Made by a program: the position numbers and the translations under genes. From contig JAIXYO010000036.1 in assembly GCA_027490215.1 (NCBI GenBank), positions 20,318 through 84,317 of the forward strand: a DNA stretch of 64,000 bases. The letters run 5' to 3'. Of this stretch, positions 9,059 through 19,767 are shown piece by piece; within the stretch, counting starts at the first letter, position 1, and the number at the start of each line of letters is the position of its first letter. The notes beneath the pieces are model-generated. The model had not been told where the DNA came from and made no database searches. It was given only the letters and a program-made list of their open reading frames with translations. This DNA comes from Rubrivivax sp. GTDB lineage: Bacteria > Pseudomonadota > Gammaproteobacteria > Burkholderiales > Burkholderiaceae_C.

Positions 9059-9088
9059 AGTATAGCCAGATTTTCAGGCGATCAGCAA
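9059..9088 (-). promoter_or_regulatory. candidate promoter of the tRNA-Ala-Glu-Asp operon
   Basis: On the minus strand TTGCTG and TATACT are separated by 18 bases, with TATACT five of six to consensus. The -35 lies inside the last codons of gltX. The position, about 95 bases before the first tRNA, fits a stable-RNA promoter. The -35 is weak. Confidence 0.5.
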
Positions 9089-10489
9089 TCGGGTGAGCAC
9101 CACATCACGTGGAAAAAGCTCGAGTACCGCATCGATCGACGGCGTTTGTGCACGGCCGCAGACCAGCACGCGAACCGCGTGTGCGAGCGTCGGCATCTTG
9201 ATGCCATGAGCGGTGATGACTTCCTTGATCGCAGCGCTGATCGCGGGCTTGGTCCACTCGATGTCGGTGAGTCGTTCGCGCAAGCTGTGCACCGCAGGAG
9301 TCACCGCCTCGGTGACATGCGCAGCCAGGTCTTCTGCGCTGGGCGCAACCTCTGAAAGATACATCGCCAGCCAATCGCACAGCTCCACTGTCGTCGCGCA
9401 GCGGTCCTTGAACAGCGCGCACATGCGGCTCAGCTGGTCATCGGCCACCGCCGCGATACCGCGCTCGGCGAATCGAGCCACCACATGCGCAGCCAGCGTG
9501 TCGTCGGGCAGAGCCTTCAGGTAATGCGCGTTGACCCAATTGAGCTTGGCCGCATCCCACTGCGCCGGACTCTTGGCCAGATGCTGGCCGTCGAACCACG
9601 AGACCAGCTGCTCGCGACTGAACAGCTCGTCATCGCCGTGGCTCCAGCCCAGGCGCGCCAGGTAATTGAGCATCGCCTCAGGCAGATAGCCAGCGGTCTC
9701 GTACTGGGTGACGCTGACCGCGCCGTGGCGCTTCGACAACTTGTCGCCGTCGGGCCCGAGGATCATCGGCACATGGCCGTAGATGGGCAGCTCTGCGCCC
9801 AGGGCGCGCAGGATGTTGATCTGCCGCGGCGTGTTGTTGACGTGGTCATCGCCGCGAATGACATGGCTGATGTCCATGTCCCAATCGTCGACGACGACGC
9901 AGAAGTTGTAAGTTGGCGTGCCGATCAGCGTGGCGGTATCTGGGCCGGGGCGGGCAATGATCAGATCGTCGAGTTCCGCGTTCGAGATCGTGATCGGGCC
10001 CTTGACCATGTCGTCCCAGGTGACCGCACCACTCGGTGGATTGCGAAAGCGGATCACAGGCTTCACGCCCTCCGGAATGGCGGGCAGCACCTTGCCTGGT
10101 TCGGGTCGCCAGCGGCCGTCGTAGCGTGGCTTGTCACCGCGCGCACGCTGGGCCTCGCGCATCGCATCGAGCTCGGCCGGCGTGCAATAGCACGGGTAGG
10201 CCGTGCCATCGTTGAGCATCTGCCCAATCACCTCACGATAGCGGTCGATGCGCTGCATCTGGAAGAAGGGGCCTTCGTCGTGCTCCAGGTTCAGCCACTT
10301 CATCGCGGCGATGATCTGGTCGACGGCCTCTTGCGTCGAACGCGCCTCGTCGGTGTCTTCGATGCGAAGGATGAAATCGCCGCCGTGATGGCGTGCAAAG
10401 GCCCAGGAAAACAGCGCCGTGCGGGCGGTACCCAGGTGCAGGAAGCCAGTGGGCGATGGCGCGATGCGGGTGCGAACTTTTCGGGTCAT
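9074..10489 (-). CDS. gltX: glutamyl-tRNA synthetase
   Basis: A class I aminoacyl-tRNA synthetase of 471 residues that charges tRNA-Glu (EC 6.1.1.17). The Rossmann fold carries [12 protein letters not shown] (HIGH-type motif, residues 18-21) and the ATP-binding KLSKR motif at 250-254. A Cys pair in CYCTPAELD lies in the zinc-binding region. The length and the C-terminal helical anticodon-binding region are normal. It lies directly upstream of a cluster that includes tRNA-Glu, and 25 bases downstream of metZ on the same strand. Whether it is the discriminating type cannot be decided by reading alone. Confidence 0.97.
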   Translation of the reverse strand: MTRKVRTRIAPSPTGFLHLGTARTALFSWAFARHHGGDFILRIEDTDEARSTQEAVDQIIAAMKWLNLEHDEGPFFQMQRIDRYREVIGQMLNDGTAYPCYCTPAELDAMREAQRARGDKPRYDGRWRPEPGKVLPAIPEGVKPVIRFRNPPSGAVTWDDMVKGPITISNAELDDLIIARPGPDTATLIGTPTYNFCVVVDDWDMDISHVIRGDDHVNNTPRQINILRALGAELPIYGHVPMILGPDGDKLSKRHGAVSVTQYETAGYLPEAMLNYLARLGWSHGDDELFSREQLVSWFDGQHLAKSPAQWDAAKLNWVNAHYLKALPDDTLAAHVVARFAERGIAAVADDQLSRMCALFKDRCATTVELCDWLAMYLSEVAPSAEDLAAHVTEAVTPAVHSLRERLTDIEWTKPAISAAIKEVITAHGIKMPTLAHAVRVLVCGRAQTPSIDAVLELFPRDVVLTRLLIA

Positions 10490-10514
10490 GGGGAATGCAA
10501 TGCGCCAGGCATTT

Positions 10515-11765
10515 TCAAAGTGAATTCAGACCGCGCAGCAGGTCGTCCTTCAGGTCTTCCACATCGTCCAGGCCGACCGAAAGGCGCACCAGGCCTTGCG
10601 TGATACCAGCCGCCTGGCGCTGCACTTCGGTGAGTCGGCCGTGCGAGGTACTGGCCGGGTGGGTGATCGTGGTCTTGGTGTCACCGAGGTTGGCGGTGAT
10701 CGAGCACACGCGGGTGCTGTCGATCACCTGGAAGGCCGCGCGGCGTGCAGCCTCAGCATCGGTTTCACCTGCTCCCGATGCACTCGCCTTCACTGCGAAC
10801 GACAGCACCGCGCCACCGCGGCCCGACTGCTGCGCCATGGCCAATTCGTGCTGCGGGTGCGACTTCAGGCCGGGGTAGAACACCCGCTCGATCTGCGGCT
10901 GCTGCTCCAGCCAGGTGGCGAGCTGCAGCGCGCGTTCGCTCTGCGCCTGCATGCGGATCGACAAGGTCTCCAGGCCCTTCAGCACCACCCAGGCGTTGAA
11001 GGCAGCCAGGGTCATGCCCGCGCTGCGCATCACCGGCACGAACTGGTCGTTGATCAGCTGCTCTTTGCCGCACACGGCGCCGGCGAGCACGCGGCCCTGG
11101 CCGTCGAGGTACTTGGTGCCCGAATGGATGATGAGGTCCGCGCCGTAGTCGATCGGCTTTTGCAGTGCCGGTGTGCAGAAGCAGTTATCGACGGCCAGCA
11201 GTGCCTTCGCGCCATGGGCCACTTCGGCCAGCGCGCGAATGTCGCAGACCTCGGTCAGCGGATTGGTCGGCGATTCGGCAAACAGCAGCTTGGTGGTCGG
11301 CCGCACCGCACGCTGCCATTCGCCCACATCGGTCTGCGAAACGAAGGTGGTTTCAACGCCGAACTTCCCGAACTCGCGGCCAAGCAGGCTGATGGTGGAA
11401 CCGAACACGCTGCGCGAGCAGATCACGTGGTCGCCTGCCTTCAGCACGGCCATCGCGGTCAGCAGGATGGCCGCCATGCCGCTCGACGTGGCGATGCAGG
11501 CCTCGCTGCCTTCGAGTGCCGCGAGACGCCGCTCGAACATCGTCACCGTCGGGTTGGTGAAGCGTGAGTAGATGAAGGCCTCTTCCTCGTTCGCGAATCG
11601 CGCCGCAGCCGTGGCCGCATCGGGCTGCACGAAGCTGCTGGTCAGGAACAGCGCTTCGGAGTTTTCGCCCCACTGGGTGCGCGGCAGACCTTCACGCACC
11701 GCCAGCGTGTCGATGCGCAGCCCTTCAGGCAGGTCCGTGCGAGGGATCGTCTTCTTCGTCGCCAT
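10515..11765 (-). CDS. metZ: O-succinylhomoserine sulfhydrylase
   Basis: A PLP enzyme of the Cys/Met metabolism family, 416 residues, that joins sulfide to O-succinylhomoserine to give homocysteine for methionine synthesis. The PLP lysine is Lys218 in [12 protein letters not shown], and ATSSGMAAI and FAESPTNPL match the family. The ATG overlaps the purF stop by one base (TGATG), which fits translational coupling and the usual betaproteobacterial purF-metZ order. The reading frame extends upstream inside purF, but [16 protein letters not shown] is the natural start. Substrate choice (O-succinyl versus O-acetyl) follows from the MetZ-like context and is inference. Confidence 0.92.
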   Translation of the reverse strand: MATKKTIPRTDLPEGLRIDTLAVREGLPRTQWGENSEALFLTSSFVQPDAATAAARFANEEEAFIYSRFTNPTVTMFERRLAALEGSEACIATSSGMAAILLTAMAVLKAGDHVICSRSVFGSTISLLGREFGKFGVETTFVSQTDVGEWQRAVRPTTKLLFAESPTNPLTEVCDIRALAEVAHGAKALLAVDNCFCTPALQKPIDYGADLIIHSGTKYLDGQGRVLAGAVCGKEQLINDQFVPVMRSAGMTLAAFNAWVVLKGLETLSIRMQAQSERALQLATWLEQQPQIERVFYPGLKSHPQHELAMAQQSGRGGAVLSFAVKASASGAGETDAEAARRAAFQVIDSTRVCSITANLGDTKTTITHPASTSHGRLTEVQRQAAGITQGLVRLSVGLDDVEDLKDDLLRGLNSL

Positions 11766-13288
11766 CAGGCCTGCTCCGCAGCGCTCTGCAACGCCAATCG
11801 CGACCGCGCCGGAGAGTCCTCCTCCTCCCCCTGCGACAGCCGTTGCGTGGCCATCGCATCGAAATCGGAGGCCGAGATGTCGCCAGTGATGTAGCACCCA
11901 TCGAAGCATGAAGCCTCAAAGCCACCAACCAGCGGATTCAACGCACCAACCACCCGCTTCATCGCGTTCACGTCCTGGTAGATCAGAGCGTCGGCGCCGA
12001 TGAACTGGCGGATTTCCTCGATGCTGCGGTTGTGCGCGATCAGCTCGCTGTTGGTTGGCATGTCAATGCCGTAGACGTTCGGGAAACGCACCGGCGGTGC
12101 CGCCGAGGCCATGAACACCTTGCGCGCACCGGCCTCGCGCGCCATCTGCACGATCTCCTTGGAGGTGGTGCCGCGCACGATCGAGTCGTCGACCAGCAGC
12201 ACATTGCGGTCCCTGAACTCGACGCCGATCGCATTGAGCTTCTGGCGCACCGACTTCTTGCGCACGCCCTGCCCCGGCATGATGAAGGTGCGACCTACAT
12301 AACGATTTTTCACGAAGCCTTCGCGATAGGGCTTGCCGATCTTCTGCGCCAGTTGCATCGCTGACGGCCGGCTCGATTCGGGGATCGGGATCACCACGTC
12401 AATCTCGCTCGGCGGCATGGTCGAGATCAGGCGCTGCGCCAGCGTCTCGCCCATGTTCAGCCGCGCCTGGTACACCGAGATGCCGTCCATGATGGAGTCA
12501 GGACGAGCCAGGTAGACATACTCGAACATGCAGGGGTGCAGGCTCGGGTTCTCTGCGCACTGCTGCGAAAAGACCTGCCCTTCCGATGTGATGAAGATCG
12601 CCTCACCGGGCGCCACGTCACGGGTCATCACATGGCCGGTTCCTTCGAGGGCGACGGACTCGCTGGCCACCATCACCTGCCGGCCTTCGGGCGTGTCGCC
12701 CTCGCCGAAACACAGTGGACGGATGCCGAACGGATCGCGAAACGCCAGCAGGCCGAAGCCTGCAATCAGCGCCACCACGGCGTACGAGCCCTTGAGGCGC
12801 TTGTGCACCGCCGCCACCGCCTTGAAGACGATCTCGGGCGACAGCGGCAGGTCGCGCGCTGCGGAGGCGAGTTCGTGGGCCAACACGTTGATCAACACCT
12901 CGGTGTCGCTGTCGGTGTTGATGTGGCGCCGATCGATGATCGCCAGTTCACGCTTCAATGCCTGTGCGTTGGTGAGATTGCCGTTGTGCACCAGCACGAT
13001 GCCGAACGGCGCGTTGACGTAGAACGGCTGCGCCTCTTCCTCGCTGTAGGCATTGCCAGCGGTCGGGTAACGCACCTGACCGAGCCCGACCGTGCCTGGC
13101 AGCCCGCGCATATTGCGGGTGCGAAACACGTCGCGCACCATGCCACGGGCCTTGTGCATGAAGCAACGGGAATCCTGCATCGTCACGATGCCGGCGGCGT
13201 CCTGACCACGATGCTGCAGCAGAAGCAAGGCGTCGTAGATCAACTGGTTGACCGGCGCCTTTGAGATCACCCCGACGATGCCGCACAT
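11765..13288 (-). CDS. purF: amidophosphoribosyltransferase
   Basis: Catalyses the first committed step of purine synthesis, making phosphoribosylamine from PRPP and glutamine (EC 2.4.2.14). The 507-residue protein begins [14 protein letters not shown], so Cys2 becomes the N-terminal nucleophile of the glutamine amidotransferase domain (residues 1-230). The phosphoribosyltransferase domain has the PRPP loop [14 protein letters not shown] short Glu-rich tail ends the protein. It lies 81 bases after cvpA, as in many proteobacteria, and overlaps metZ. Confidence 0.97.
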   Translation of the reverse strand: MCGIVGVISKAPVNQLIYDALLLLQHRGQDAAGIVTMQDSRCFMHKARGMVRDVFRTRNMRGLPGTVGLGQVRYPTAGNAYSEEEAQPFYVNAPFGIVLVHNGNLTNAQALKRELAIIDRRHINTDSDTEVLINVLAHELASAARDLPLSPEIVFKAVAAVHKRLKGSYAVVALIAGFGLLAFRDPFGIRPLCFGEGDTPEGRQVMVASESVALEGTGHVMTRDVAPGEAIFITSEGQVFSQQCAENPSLHPCMFEYVYLARPDSIMDGISVYQARLNMGETLAQRLISTMPPSEIDVVIPIPESSRPSAMQLAQKIGKPYREGFVKNRYVGRTFIMPGQGVRKKSVRQKLNAIGVEFRDRNVLLVDDSIVRGTTSKEIVQMAREAGARKVFMASAAPPVRFPNVYGIDMPTNSELIAHNRSIEEIRQFIGADALIYQDVNAMKRVVGALNPLVGGFEASCFDGCYITGDISASDFDAMATQRLSQGEEEDSPARSRLALQSAAEQA

Positions 13289-13369
13289 GTAAAGACTCCC
13301 GGTTCAAACTGCTTTGCGGCCCACGGCCGATTCGACTGCACCCCGATTGTCGGCGGTCTCGAAGCCGCT

Positions 13370-13870
13370 TCAGATCAGAAGGTGATCAGCAAGGCTTGCC
13401 GGCAACGCCGGCTTGAGCCCGGTGATCACGACTTTCAACCACGCCGCGCCAACGGAATGCTGCCAGGTCGGCGTCTCGACCCACGGCGTGCGTGTGACCA
13501 CCGCCGCCACCGCCAGCAGCAGCACTCCGCCCCGCAAGACGCCGAATGCGGCGCCCAGCAGGCGATCGACACCACTCAGCGGTGTGGCGTGAATCAGCAT
13601 TTTCAACAGCCGAGCCAGTACTCCCCATGCAATGAGTGCGCAGATGAAGGTCAGCGCGAAGGCTGCGGCATGGTTGAGCGGCGACCCCGGTGAACCAATA
13701 GGCAGGTAGGGTGCGACGTCAGCATGGAACCACTGCGCGGCCAGATACGCGGCGACCCAGCCCAGCAGCGACATCAGTTCGAAAGTCAGGCCACGCCAGA
13801 CGCCGACCGCCATCGAGAGCAGCAGCACGGCCAGCATGGCGAGGTCTGCCGCGTTCCAGGTTCCAGTCAT
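13370..13870 (-). CDS. cvpA: CvpA family membrane protein
   Basis: A 166-residue inner-membrane protein with four hydrophobic segments, named for colicin V production in Escherichia coli. LAMLAVLLLSMAVGVWRG and the conserved LLGAAFGVLRG are typical. The cellular role is not well defined; homologues affect envelope and biofilm traits. It lies between a SPOR-domain gene (49 bases) and purF (81 bases), the classical dedD-cvpA-purF order. Confidence 0.9.
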   Translation of the reverse strand: MTGTWNAADLAMLAVLLLSMAVGVWRGLTFELMSLLGWVAAYLAAQWFHADVAPYLPIGSPGSPLNHAAAFALTFICALIAWGVLARLLKMLIHATPLSGVDRLLGAAFGVLRGGVLLLAVAAVVTRTPWVETPTWQHSVGAAWLKVVITGLKPALPASLADHLLI

Positions 13871-13919
13871 CGTGCCCGGCAGGAGACTGCCGAAGGGCGC
13901 GGCCGTCGATGGTCAGGGA

Positions 13920-14726
13920 TCAAAGCGTCAGCACCACCGCCGCGATGCCCGCCGCTTTCGACCGCGCCTGCACCTTGTCGGCCTCGGCGCGGGTGGCAAA
14001 GGGCCCCAGCCGAACCCGGATGCGCTTGCCTGTCGGCGTGTCTGCGACCTGGGTGTAAGTCTTCAGGCCCAGCTTTTCCATCTTCAGGCGAACCTCACGC
14101 GCCGAAGCGGGGTCTGCGAAAGCACCCACCTGCACGACAAAGCGGGCAGCACCATCGGATTGAGTCGCGGAGGCGGATGCAGCCTTGGCTGATGAGGCGA
14201 CCGAAGCGGGCTGCTCGGTCGCAGCGGGGGGCTTCGCTGTGGTGGCGGCAGCCTTGGCTGGCGCCGTCGCAGTCGCAGTCGCAGCCGCAACCACTGACGC
14301 CGCCGGCATGGCCGGCGCGGCGCTGGCGGGCACCTCTGGCGCGGATGCCACCACCGCCTCGGCATCGGGCACCGGCTCGGACGGCACATCTCGGGTCACG
14401 ACGCCCGAGGCCACGGTGGACTCGGCCGCAGCCTGCGCAGATGCATTCGCTGAATCGGCGCGGGGCGCGGGCAGCGTCAGCGCGGGCGCGCCGTCGGACT
14501 TCGGAATCTCGATCGGGATGTCCACCGGGATCGGCCGCGGCTGCGATTCAAACAACAGCGGGAAGCCGATCACGCCAAGGGTCAGCAACACCACCGCGCC
14601 GATCAGGCGCTGCCGGGTACGGGTGCGAACCTTCTGGACGGCATCAGCTGAGCCCACAGGTCGCCCGCTGCCGCCGGATCCCACCTCGTCGGCAGGCTTG
14701 CGCTTGAAGAAATCGGACAGTGCCAT
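13920..14726 (-). CDS. SPOR-domain cell-division protein (DedD-like)
   Basis: A 268-residue bitopic membrane protein: a basic cytoplasmic N-terminus, one membrane span (residues 41-58, IGAVVLLTLGVIGFPLLF), a long periplasmic Ala/Pro/Val-rich linker and a C-terminal SPOR domain (about 190-268). The SPOR domain has RFVVQVGAFADPASA and RVRLGPFATRAEA. SPOR domains bind denuded septal peptidoglycan, so a role at the division site is expected. The gene lies between folC and cvpA, the position of dedD in other proteobacteria. The symbol is withheld because several SPOR paralogues exist. Confidence 0.88.
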   Translation of the reverse strand: MALSDFFKRKPADEVGSGGSGRPVGSADAVQKVRTRTRQRLIGAVVLLTLGVIGFPLLFESQPRPIPVDIPIEIPKSDGAPALTLPAPRADSANASAQAAAESTVASGVVTRDVPSEPVPDAEAVVASAPEVPASAAPAMPAASVVAAATATATAPAKAAATTAKPPAATEQPASVASSAKAASASATQSDGAARFVVQVGAFADPASAREVRLKMEKLGLKTYTQVADTPTGKRIRVRLGPFATRAEADKVQARSKAAGIAAVVLTL

Positions 14727-14741
14727 CGGTGCGGGAAGGAG

Positions 14742-16058
14742 TCAGACGCTGTGCGAGCTGCCAAGCCGGGGCAAGCCGTGATGGAGGACGCCACCCACGG
14801 TGAGAAACGACCCGAACACAAGGATTCTATCGGCCGGGTCAGCCCGTTCCAGCGCGTGTTGCAGCGCGGTCTGTGGGTCACGATGCGTCGACAGCAAAAC
14901 GGCTTCGCCCCCCGGCTTCTTCAAGGTTGGCGACAGAGATTCGAACAGTGTTTGCAGCTGCACGGCCGTCGCCGCACGCGCGGTCGGCAGGTCGGTGAAG
15001 CACCACGAATCGACGAGCGGCGCCATGCGCTGGAAGATCGCGCTCAAGTCCTTGTCGTGCATCGCACCGAACACCGCGTGGGTGCGCGGATGGAAACCCA
15101 TGCGATCGAGATTCTGTGCCAGCGCGGCGACCGCATGCGGGTTGTGCGCGACATCGAGCACCAGCGTCGGCCGGCCCGGCACGATCTGGAAGCGGCCCGG
15201 CAGGTCAAGCGTCGCGAAGCCCTGGCGTACGGCCTGCGCGGTGATGGGCAGGCGATCTCCGAGCGCTTCAAAGGCAGCGAGTGCACCCGACGCATTGATC
15301 AACTGGTTGGCGCCGCGCAACCCGGGATACGCGAGACCGTTGTAGCGCTTGCGGCGCCCCGCCCAGGCCCACTGCTGAGGATCGCCGGAGTGGTTGAAGT
15401 CGACACCGAATCGACGCAGATCTGCACTCAACTCGCGGGCGCGGTCGATCACACTCTGCGGCGGCACCGGGTCGCTGACCACCACCGGCCGGCCGGCACG
15501 CATGATGCCGGCCTTCTCGCGCCCGATGGATTCGCGGTCCGGGCCGAGGTATTCCGTGTGGTCGAGGTCGATGCTGGTGATCACCGCACAGTCGGCGTCG
15601 AACACATTCACGGCGTCGAGCCGGCCACCGAGGCCGACTTCGAGGATCACCAGATCGAGCGGCGCCTGCGACAGCAGGCGCGCGATGGCAAGCGTCGTGA
15701 ACTCGAAGTAGGTCAGCCCGGTGTCACCGCGCGAGCGCTCGACCGCCTCGAAGTGCGGGAGCAGATCCGCCGCGCTGACCATCTCGCCGTTGACGCGGCA
15801 CCGCTCCTCGAAGTGCACCAGGTGCGGCTTCGAGTACAGCCCGACTCGGTAGCCAGCGCGCAGTGCGATCGACTCGAGCATCGCGCAGGTCGAGCCCTTG
15901 CCATTGGTGCCAGCCACCACGATCAGTGGCACGCTGAAGCTCAAGTCCAGGCGCGCTCGCACCTGCTCGACACGGTGCAAGCCCATGTCGATTTCTTTCG
16001 GGTGCAGCTGCTCGCAGCGTGCCAGCCAGCCGGCCAGCGTGGTGGGGAGTGAGGACAA
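14742..16058 (-). CDS. folC: bifunctional dihydrofolate synthase/folylpolyglutamate synthase
   Basis: Adds glutamate to dihydropteroate and to folates (EC 6.3.2.12 and 6.3.2.17). The 438-residue Mur-ligase-like protein has the P-loop GTNGKGST at residues 50-57, and further on TSIDLDHTEYLG and LVLDVAHNPHA. The frame opens with TTG, with no good ribosome site; the first residues fit the family pattern (WLxxCEQLHPKEIDMGLHRV), so a non-ATG start seems real. It lies 25 bases after accD, the typical accD-folC order. Confidence 0.94.
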   Translation of the reverse strand: MSSLPTTLAGWLARCEQLHPKEIDMGLHRVEQVRARLDLSFSVPLIVVAGTNGKGSTCAMLESIALRAGYRVGLYSKPHLVHFEERCRVNGEMVSAADLLPHFEAVERSRGDTGLTYFEFTTLAIARLLSQAPLDLVILEVGLGGRLDAVNVFDADCAVITSIDLDHTEYLGPDRESIGREKAGIMRAGRPVVVSDPVPPQSVIDRARELSADLRRFGVDFNHSGDPQQWAWAGRRKRYNGLAYPGLRGANQLINASGALAAFEALGDRLPITAQAVRQGFATLDLPGRFQIVPGRPTLVLDVAHNPHAVAALAQNLDRMGFHPRTHAVFGAMHDKDLSAIFQRMAPLVDSWCFTDLPTARAATAVQLQTLFESLSPTLKKPGGEAVLLSTHRDPQTALQHALERADPADRILVFGSFLTVGGVLHHGLPRLGSSHSV

Positions 16059-16083
16059 GCGCGTTGAAGGCCCAGGCCCGGCG

Positions 16084-16956
16084 TCAGGCGATCGCGTCGG
16101 CGCTTTGGCGCTGCAGCATGGCGATCATCTTGGCGATCGACGTGCGCAGTTCCCGACGGTCCACGATCATGTCGATCGCGCCGGTGTGCAGCAGGAATTC
16201 GGCGCGCTGGAAGCCCTCGGGCAGTTTCTCGCGCACGGTGTTCTCGATCACACGCGGACCGGCAAAGCCGATCAGCGCCTTCGGCTCGGCGATGACGACG
16301 TCGCCCATGAAGGCGAAGCTGGCGGAGACGCCCCCCATGGTCGGGTCGGTCAGGACGCTGATGTACGGCAGCTTCGCTTTGGCCAGGCGGGTCAGCGAGG
16401 CATTGGTCTTGGCCATCTGCATCAGGCTCAGCAGCCCTTCCTGCATGCGTGCACCACCAGTGGCGGTGAAGCTGATGAACGGCGTCTTCTGCTCGACAGC
16501 GGTCTCGACGCCGCGCACAAAACGCTCGCCAACCACCGAGCCCATCGAGCCGCCCATGAACTGGAACTCGAAGCAGGCGGCGACCACCGGGATGCTGTGG
16601 ATCGCGCCACCCATCACCACCAGCGCGTCGGTTTCGCCGGTGGATTCGAGCGCTTCCTTGAGCCGCTCCGGGTATTTCTTGCTGTCCTTGAATTTCAGCG
16701 CATCGACCGGCACCACTTCCTGCCCGATCTCGTAGCGGCCCTCGGGGTCGAGAAAGGCATCGAGCCGCGCGCGCGCGCCGATGCGGTGGTGGTGGGTGCA
16801 CTTCGGGCAGACGTTGATGTTCTGCTCAAGGTCGGTCTTGTAGAGCACCGTTTCGCACGACGGACACTTGACCCACAGGCCCTCGGGCACCGTGCGTCGT
16901 TCATTGGGATCCGTCGGTTGGATCTTCGATGGCAGCAGTTTTTCGAGCCAGCTCAT
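16084..16956 (-). CDS. accD: acetyl-CoA carboxylase carboxyltransferase subunit beta
   Basis: The beta subunit of the carboxyltransferase that makes malonyl-CoA for fatty-acid synthesis (with AccA). The 290-residue protein has the expected N-terminal zinc ribbon, with Cys31, Cys34, Cys50 and Cys53, and then the crotonase-like fold with [16 protein letters not shown] and [16 protein letters not shown]. The ATG overlaps the trpA stop by four bases (ATGA), a common trpA-accD junction that suggests coupled translation. Confidence 0.97.
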   Translation of the reverse strand: MSWLEKLLPSKIQPTDPNERRTVPEGLWVKCPSCETVLYKTDLEQNINVCPKCTHHHRIGARARLDAFLDPEGRYEIGQEVVPVDALKFKDSKKYPERLKEALESTGETDALVVMGGAIHSIPVVAACFEFQFMGGSMGSVVGERFVRGVETAVEQKTPFISFTATGGARMQEGLLSLMQMAKTNASLTRLAKAKLPYISVLTDPTMGGVSASFAFMGDVVIAEPKALIGFAGPRVIENTVREKLPEGFQRAEFLLHTGAIDMIVDRRELRTSIAKMIAMLQRQSADAIA

Positions 16957-17768
16957 GGGCGCTCTCCTGTCAGGGTGTCGAGGGCCGTTCGGATCTCGGC
17001 GATGAAACGACCGGCGACTGCGGGTGCATGGTCCGGAGTTTCGTGTTCCAGCAGTTGTACCAGTGCCGAGCCGATCACGACCGCATCAGACACTGCGGCC
17101 ACCGCCTTGGCCGACGCGGCATCGCGGATGCCGAAACCAACGCCGACTGGCACATGCACATGCTCGCGGATGCGCGGCAGCATGTCCGCCACGGCACCGA
17201 TGTCGAGGTGACCAGCACCGGTCACACCCTTGAGCGACACGTAGTAGACGTAGCCACTGGCGATGCGACCGACATCCTTCATGCGCTGGACTGTCGAGGT
17301 GGGCGCCAGCAGAAAAATCGGGTCCAGCTGGTGGCTGTGCAGCGTGCGAGCGAAGGCCTCACACTCTTCCGGCGGGTAGTCGACGACCAACACGCCATCG
17401 ACGCCTGCCGTCTTCGCATCGGCCACGAAGCGGTCGACACCGTAGCGTTCGACCGGATTCGCGTAGCCCATCAGCACGACGGGCGTGGTGATGTTGCGTT
17501 CGCGGAAACGCCGCACGTAGTCCAGCACCTGCGGCATGCCGATGCCCTTGGCCAGCGCGCGCTCGGCGGCCTTCTGGATCACCGGGCCGTCGGCCATCGG
17601 GTCCGAAAACGGCACGCCGAGCTCGATGACATCCGCACCGGCCTCAGCCATCGCGCACAGGATGTCGACCGTGCTCTCGGCGTGCGGATCGCCAGCATGA
17701 ATGAACGGGATCAGGGCCTTGCGCCGATCGCGCTGGAGCGCCTCGAAGGTGGCGGCGATACGGCTCAT
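16953..17768 (-). CDS. trpA: tryptophan synthase alpha subunit
   Basis: Cleaves indole-3-glycerol phosphate to indole, which passes to TrpB. The 271-residue TIM barrel has both catalytic acids at the standard numbers: Glu49 in [13 protein letters not shown] and Asp60 in SDPMADGP. It overlaps trpB upstream (four bases) and accD downstream (four bases). The order trpF-trpB-trpA is the usual second tryptophan operon of Burkholderiales; trpE, trpG, trpD and trpC are not in the window. Confidence 0.97.
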   Translation of the reverse strand: MSRIAATFEALQRDRRKALIPFIHAGDPHAESTVDILCAMAEAGADVIELGVPFSDPMADGPVIQKAAERALAKGIGMPQVLDYVRRFRERNITTPVVLMGYANPVERYGVDRFVADAKTAGVDGVLVVDYPPEECEAFARTLHSHQLDPIFLLAPTSTVQRMKDVGRIASGYVYYVSLKGVTGAGHLDIGAVADMLPRIREHVHVPVGVGFGIRDAASAKAVAAVSDAVVIGSALVQLLEHETPDHAPAVAGRFIAEIRTALDTLTGERP

Positions 17769-19060
17769 CGTGCTGCCTTCGTTGATTGCGGGCCACTGAC
17801 TGGCGCGGCGCCGGTCTTCACCGTTTCACCCCGGCACGAAGGCCGGCAGTAGAAGTTCGCGCCGGACAGGTCGGCCACGGTGCCGATGTCCTTGTCGCCG
17901 CGGCCCGAGAGGTTCACCAGCAGGCTCTGGTCCGGGCGCATGGTCGGTGCGATCTTCATTGCATACGCCAGCGCATGGCTCGATTCGAGCGCCGGGATGA
18001 TCCCTTCGGTGCGGCACAGCACATGGAATGCCGCCATCGCCTCGTCGTCGGTGATGCCGACGTACTCGGCGCGACCGATGTCCTTCAGATAAGCGTGCTC
18101 AGGGCCGACACCGGGATAGTCGAGGCCGGCAGACACCGAGTGCGTCTCGATGATCTGGCCGTTGGCGTCCTGAAGGAGGTAGGTTCGGTTGCCGTGAAGC
18201 ACGCCGGGCGAGCCGGCCGACAGCGATGCTGCGTGGCGGCCCGTCTCGATGCCCAGGCCTGCCGCCTCGACGCCGATCAGCCGGGTGCCGGTGTGCTCGA
18301 TGTAAGGGTAGAAGATGCCCATCGCGTTGCTGCCGCCGCCAACACAAGCGATCACCGCATCAGGCTGGCCACCGATCATCTCGGGCATCTGCACCAGGCA
18401 TTCATCGCCGATGACGCGCTGGAAGTCGCGCACCATCATTGGATACGGGTGCGGCCCGGCCACGGTACCGATGATGTAGAAGGTGTTCTCGACGTTGGTG
18501 ACCCAGTCGCGCAGCGCCTCGTTGAGCGCATCCTTGAGGGTCTTGCTGCCCGATTCGACCGGCACCACAGTGGCACCAAGCAGGTTCATCCTGTACACGT
18601 TCGGCGACTGACGCTTGACGTCCTCGCTGCCCATGTAGACCACGCACTCCAGCCCGTAACGCGCGCAGATGGTGGCGGTGGCAACGCCGTGCTGGCCAGC
18701 TCCGGTTTCGGCGATCACCCGCGGCTTGCCCATGCGACGCGCAAGCATTGCCTGACCGATGGTGTTGTTGATCTTGTGCGCGCCGGTGTGGTTCAGGTCT
18801 TCGCGCTTCAGGTAGATCTGCGCACCGCCCAGTTCGCGGCTGATGCGCGCTGCGTGGTAGACCGGGCTGGGCCGGCCGACGAAATGCGCCAGTTCGCTGC
18901 GGAACTCCGCCATGAAGGCCGGATCGGCCTGAGCCACGGCGTAGGCCTCCTTCAGCTCATCGAGCGCGTGAATCAGCGTTTCAGCGACGAAGGTACCGCC
19001 ATAGGTGCCGAAGTGCCCGGTCGCGTCGGGCTGGTGGTAATCAAACGGGGTGGCAAGCAT
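17765..19060 (-). CDS. trpB: tryptophan synthase beta subunit
   Basis: PLP enzyme that condenses indole with serine to give tryptophan. The 431-residue protein has the PLP lysine Lys96 in [10 protein letters not shown] and the phosphate-binding GGGSNAMG. The frame also contains a GTG three codons earlier; the ATG is preferred because AAGAG lies eight bases before it. The distal end overlaps trpA by four bases. A C-terminal extension of about 20 residues follows the family end and is variable. Confidence 0.97.
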   Translation of the reverse strand: MLATPFDYHQPDATGHFGTYGGTFVAETLIHALDELKEAYAVAQADPAFMAEFRSELAHFVGRPSPVYHAARISRELGGAQIYLKREDLNHTGAHKINNTIGQAMLARRMGKPRVIAETGAGQHGVATATICARYGLECVVYMGSEDVKRQSPNVYRMNLLGATVVPVESGSKTLKDALNEALRDWVTNVENTFYIIGTVAGPHPYPMMVRDFQRVIGDECLVQMPEMIGGQPDAVIACVGGGSNAMGIFYPYIEHTGTRLIGVEAAGLGIETGRHAASLSAGSPGVLHGNRTYLLQDANGQIIETHSVSAGLDYPGVGPEHAYLKDIGRAEYVGITDDEAMAAFHVLCRTEGIIPALESSHALAYAMKIAPTMRPDQSLLVNLSGRGDKDIGTVADLSGANFYCRPSCRGETVKTGAAPVSGPQSTKAAR

Positions 19061-19072
19061 CTTGGTCACTCT

Positions 19073-19720
19073 TCAGGTTGCATTCGCGGCGATGCGGGCA
19101 TCCGCCTCTCGCACCTGCTCGCAAAACCGGCGCATCGCCGCAGCGTCCTTCACGCCTTTGGCGACCTCGACGCCGGAACTGACGTCAACGGCCCAGGGCC
19201 GTACCCGAAGGATCCCTTCGATCACATTTTCGGCATGCAACCCACCAGACAAAACGAGGGGATGGGGCACGTTTCGCGGAATCAGCGACCAATCGAAGAC
19301 CTTTCCAGCGCCACCGTAACCTTCGACGTGGGCGTCGAGGAGGATGGCTTGCGCATCCGGGTAACGTGCGGCAAAGTTTAGCAAATCGAGCCCAGGCGCC
19401 ATCCGCGCCGCACGCAGGTAGGGTCGACGTGGCGCCTGACAGTCGGCCGGCCCTTCGTCGCCGTGGAATTGCAGCAGCAGTGTCGGTATGGCGTCAGTCG
19501 CCCTCGCGATCAGTTCAGCCTCGGCATTGACGAAGAGCCCCACCGGCGTCACGAAGGCCGGCAGGCGGCGAGCCAGTTCAGCGGCCCGTGACACCTCCAC
19601 GTGACGCGGGCTTTTGCCATAGAACACGAAGCCAACGGCGTCCGCACCGGCATCGACTGCATCGTCGACATCCTGTTCACGGGTCAGGCCACAGATCTTG
19701 ATGCGGGTGCGTGCGTTCAT
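19073..19720 (-). CDS. trpF: phosphoribosylanthranilate isomerase
   Basis: Converts phosphoribosylanthranilate to the carboxyphenylamino deoxyribulose phosphate in tryptophan synthesis. The 215-residue TIM-barrel protein has the catalytic Cys10 in KICGLTREQD, the general acid Asp in ILLDAHVEGYGG, and VLSGGLHAENV near the end. The open frame continues far upstream into truA, but the ATG giving MNARTRIKICGL is the expected start. It is 12 bases upstream of trpB. Confidence 0.96.
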   Translation of the reverse strand: MNARTRIKICGLTREQDVDDAVDAGADAVGFVFYGKSPRHVEVSRAAELARRLPAFVTPVGLFVNAEAELIARATDAIPTLLLQFHGDEGPADCQAPRRPYLRAARMAPGLDLLNFAARYPDAQAILLDAHVEGYGGAGKVFDWSLIPRNVPHPLVLSGGLHAENVIEGILRVRPWAVDVSSGVEVAKGVKDAAAMRRFCEQVREADARIAANAT

Positions 19721-19767
19721 CGGTGGCGGCTGTCGGACCTTGGATCGGACTCGACAGCGTACCAGTG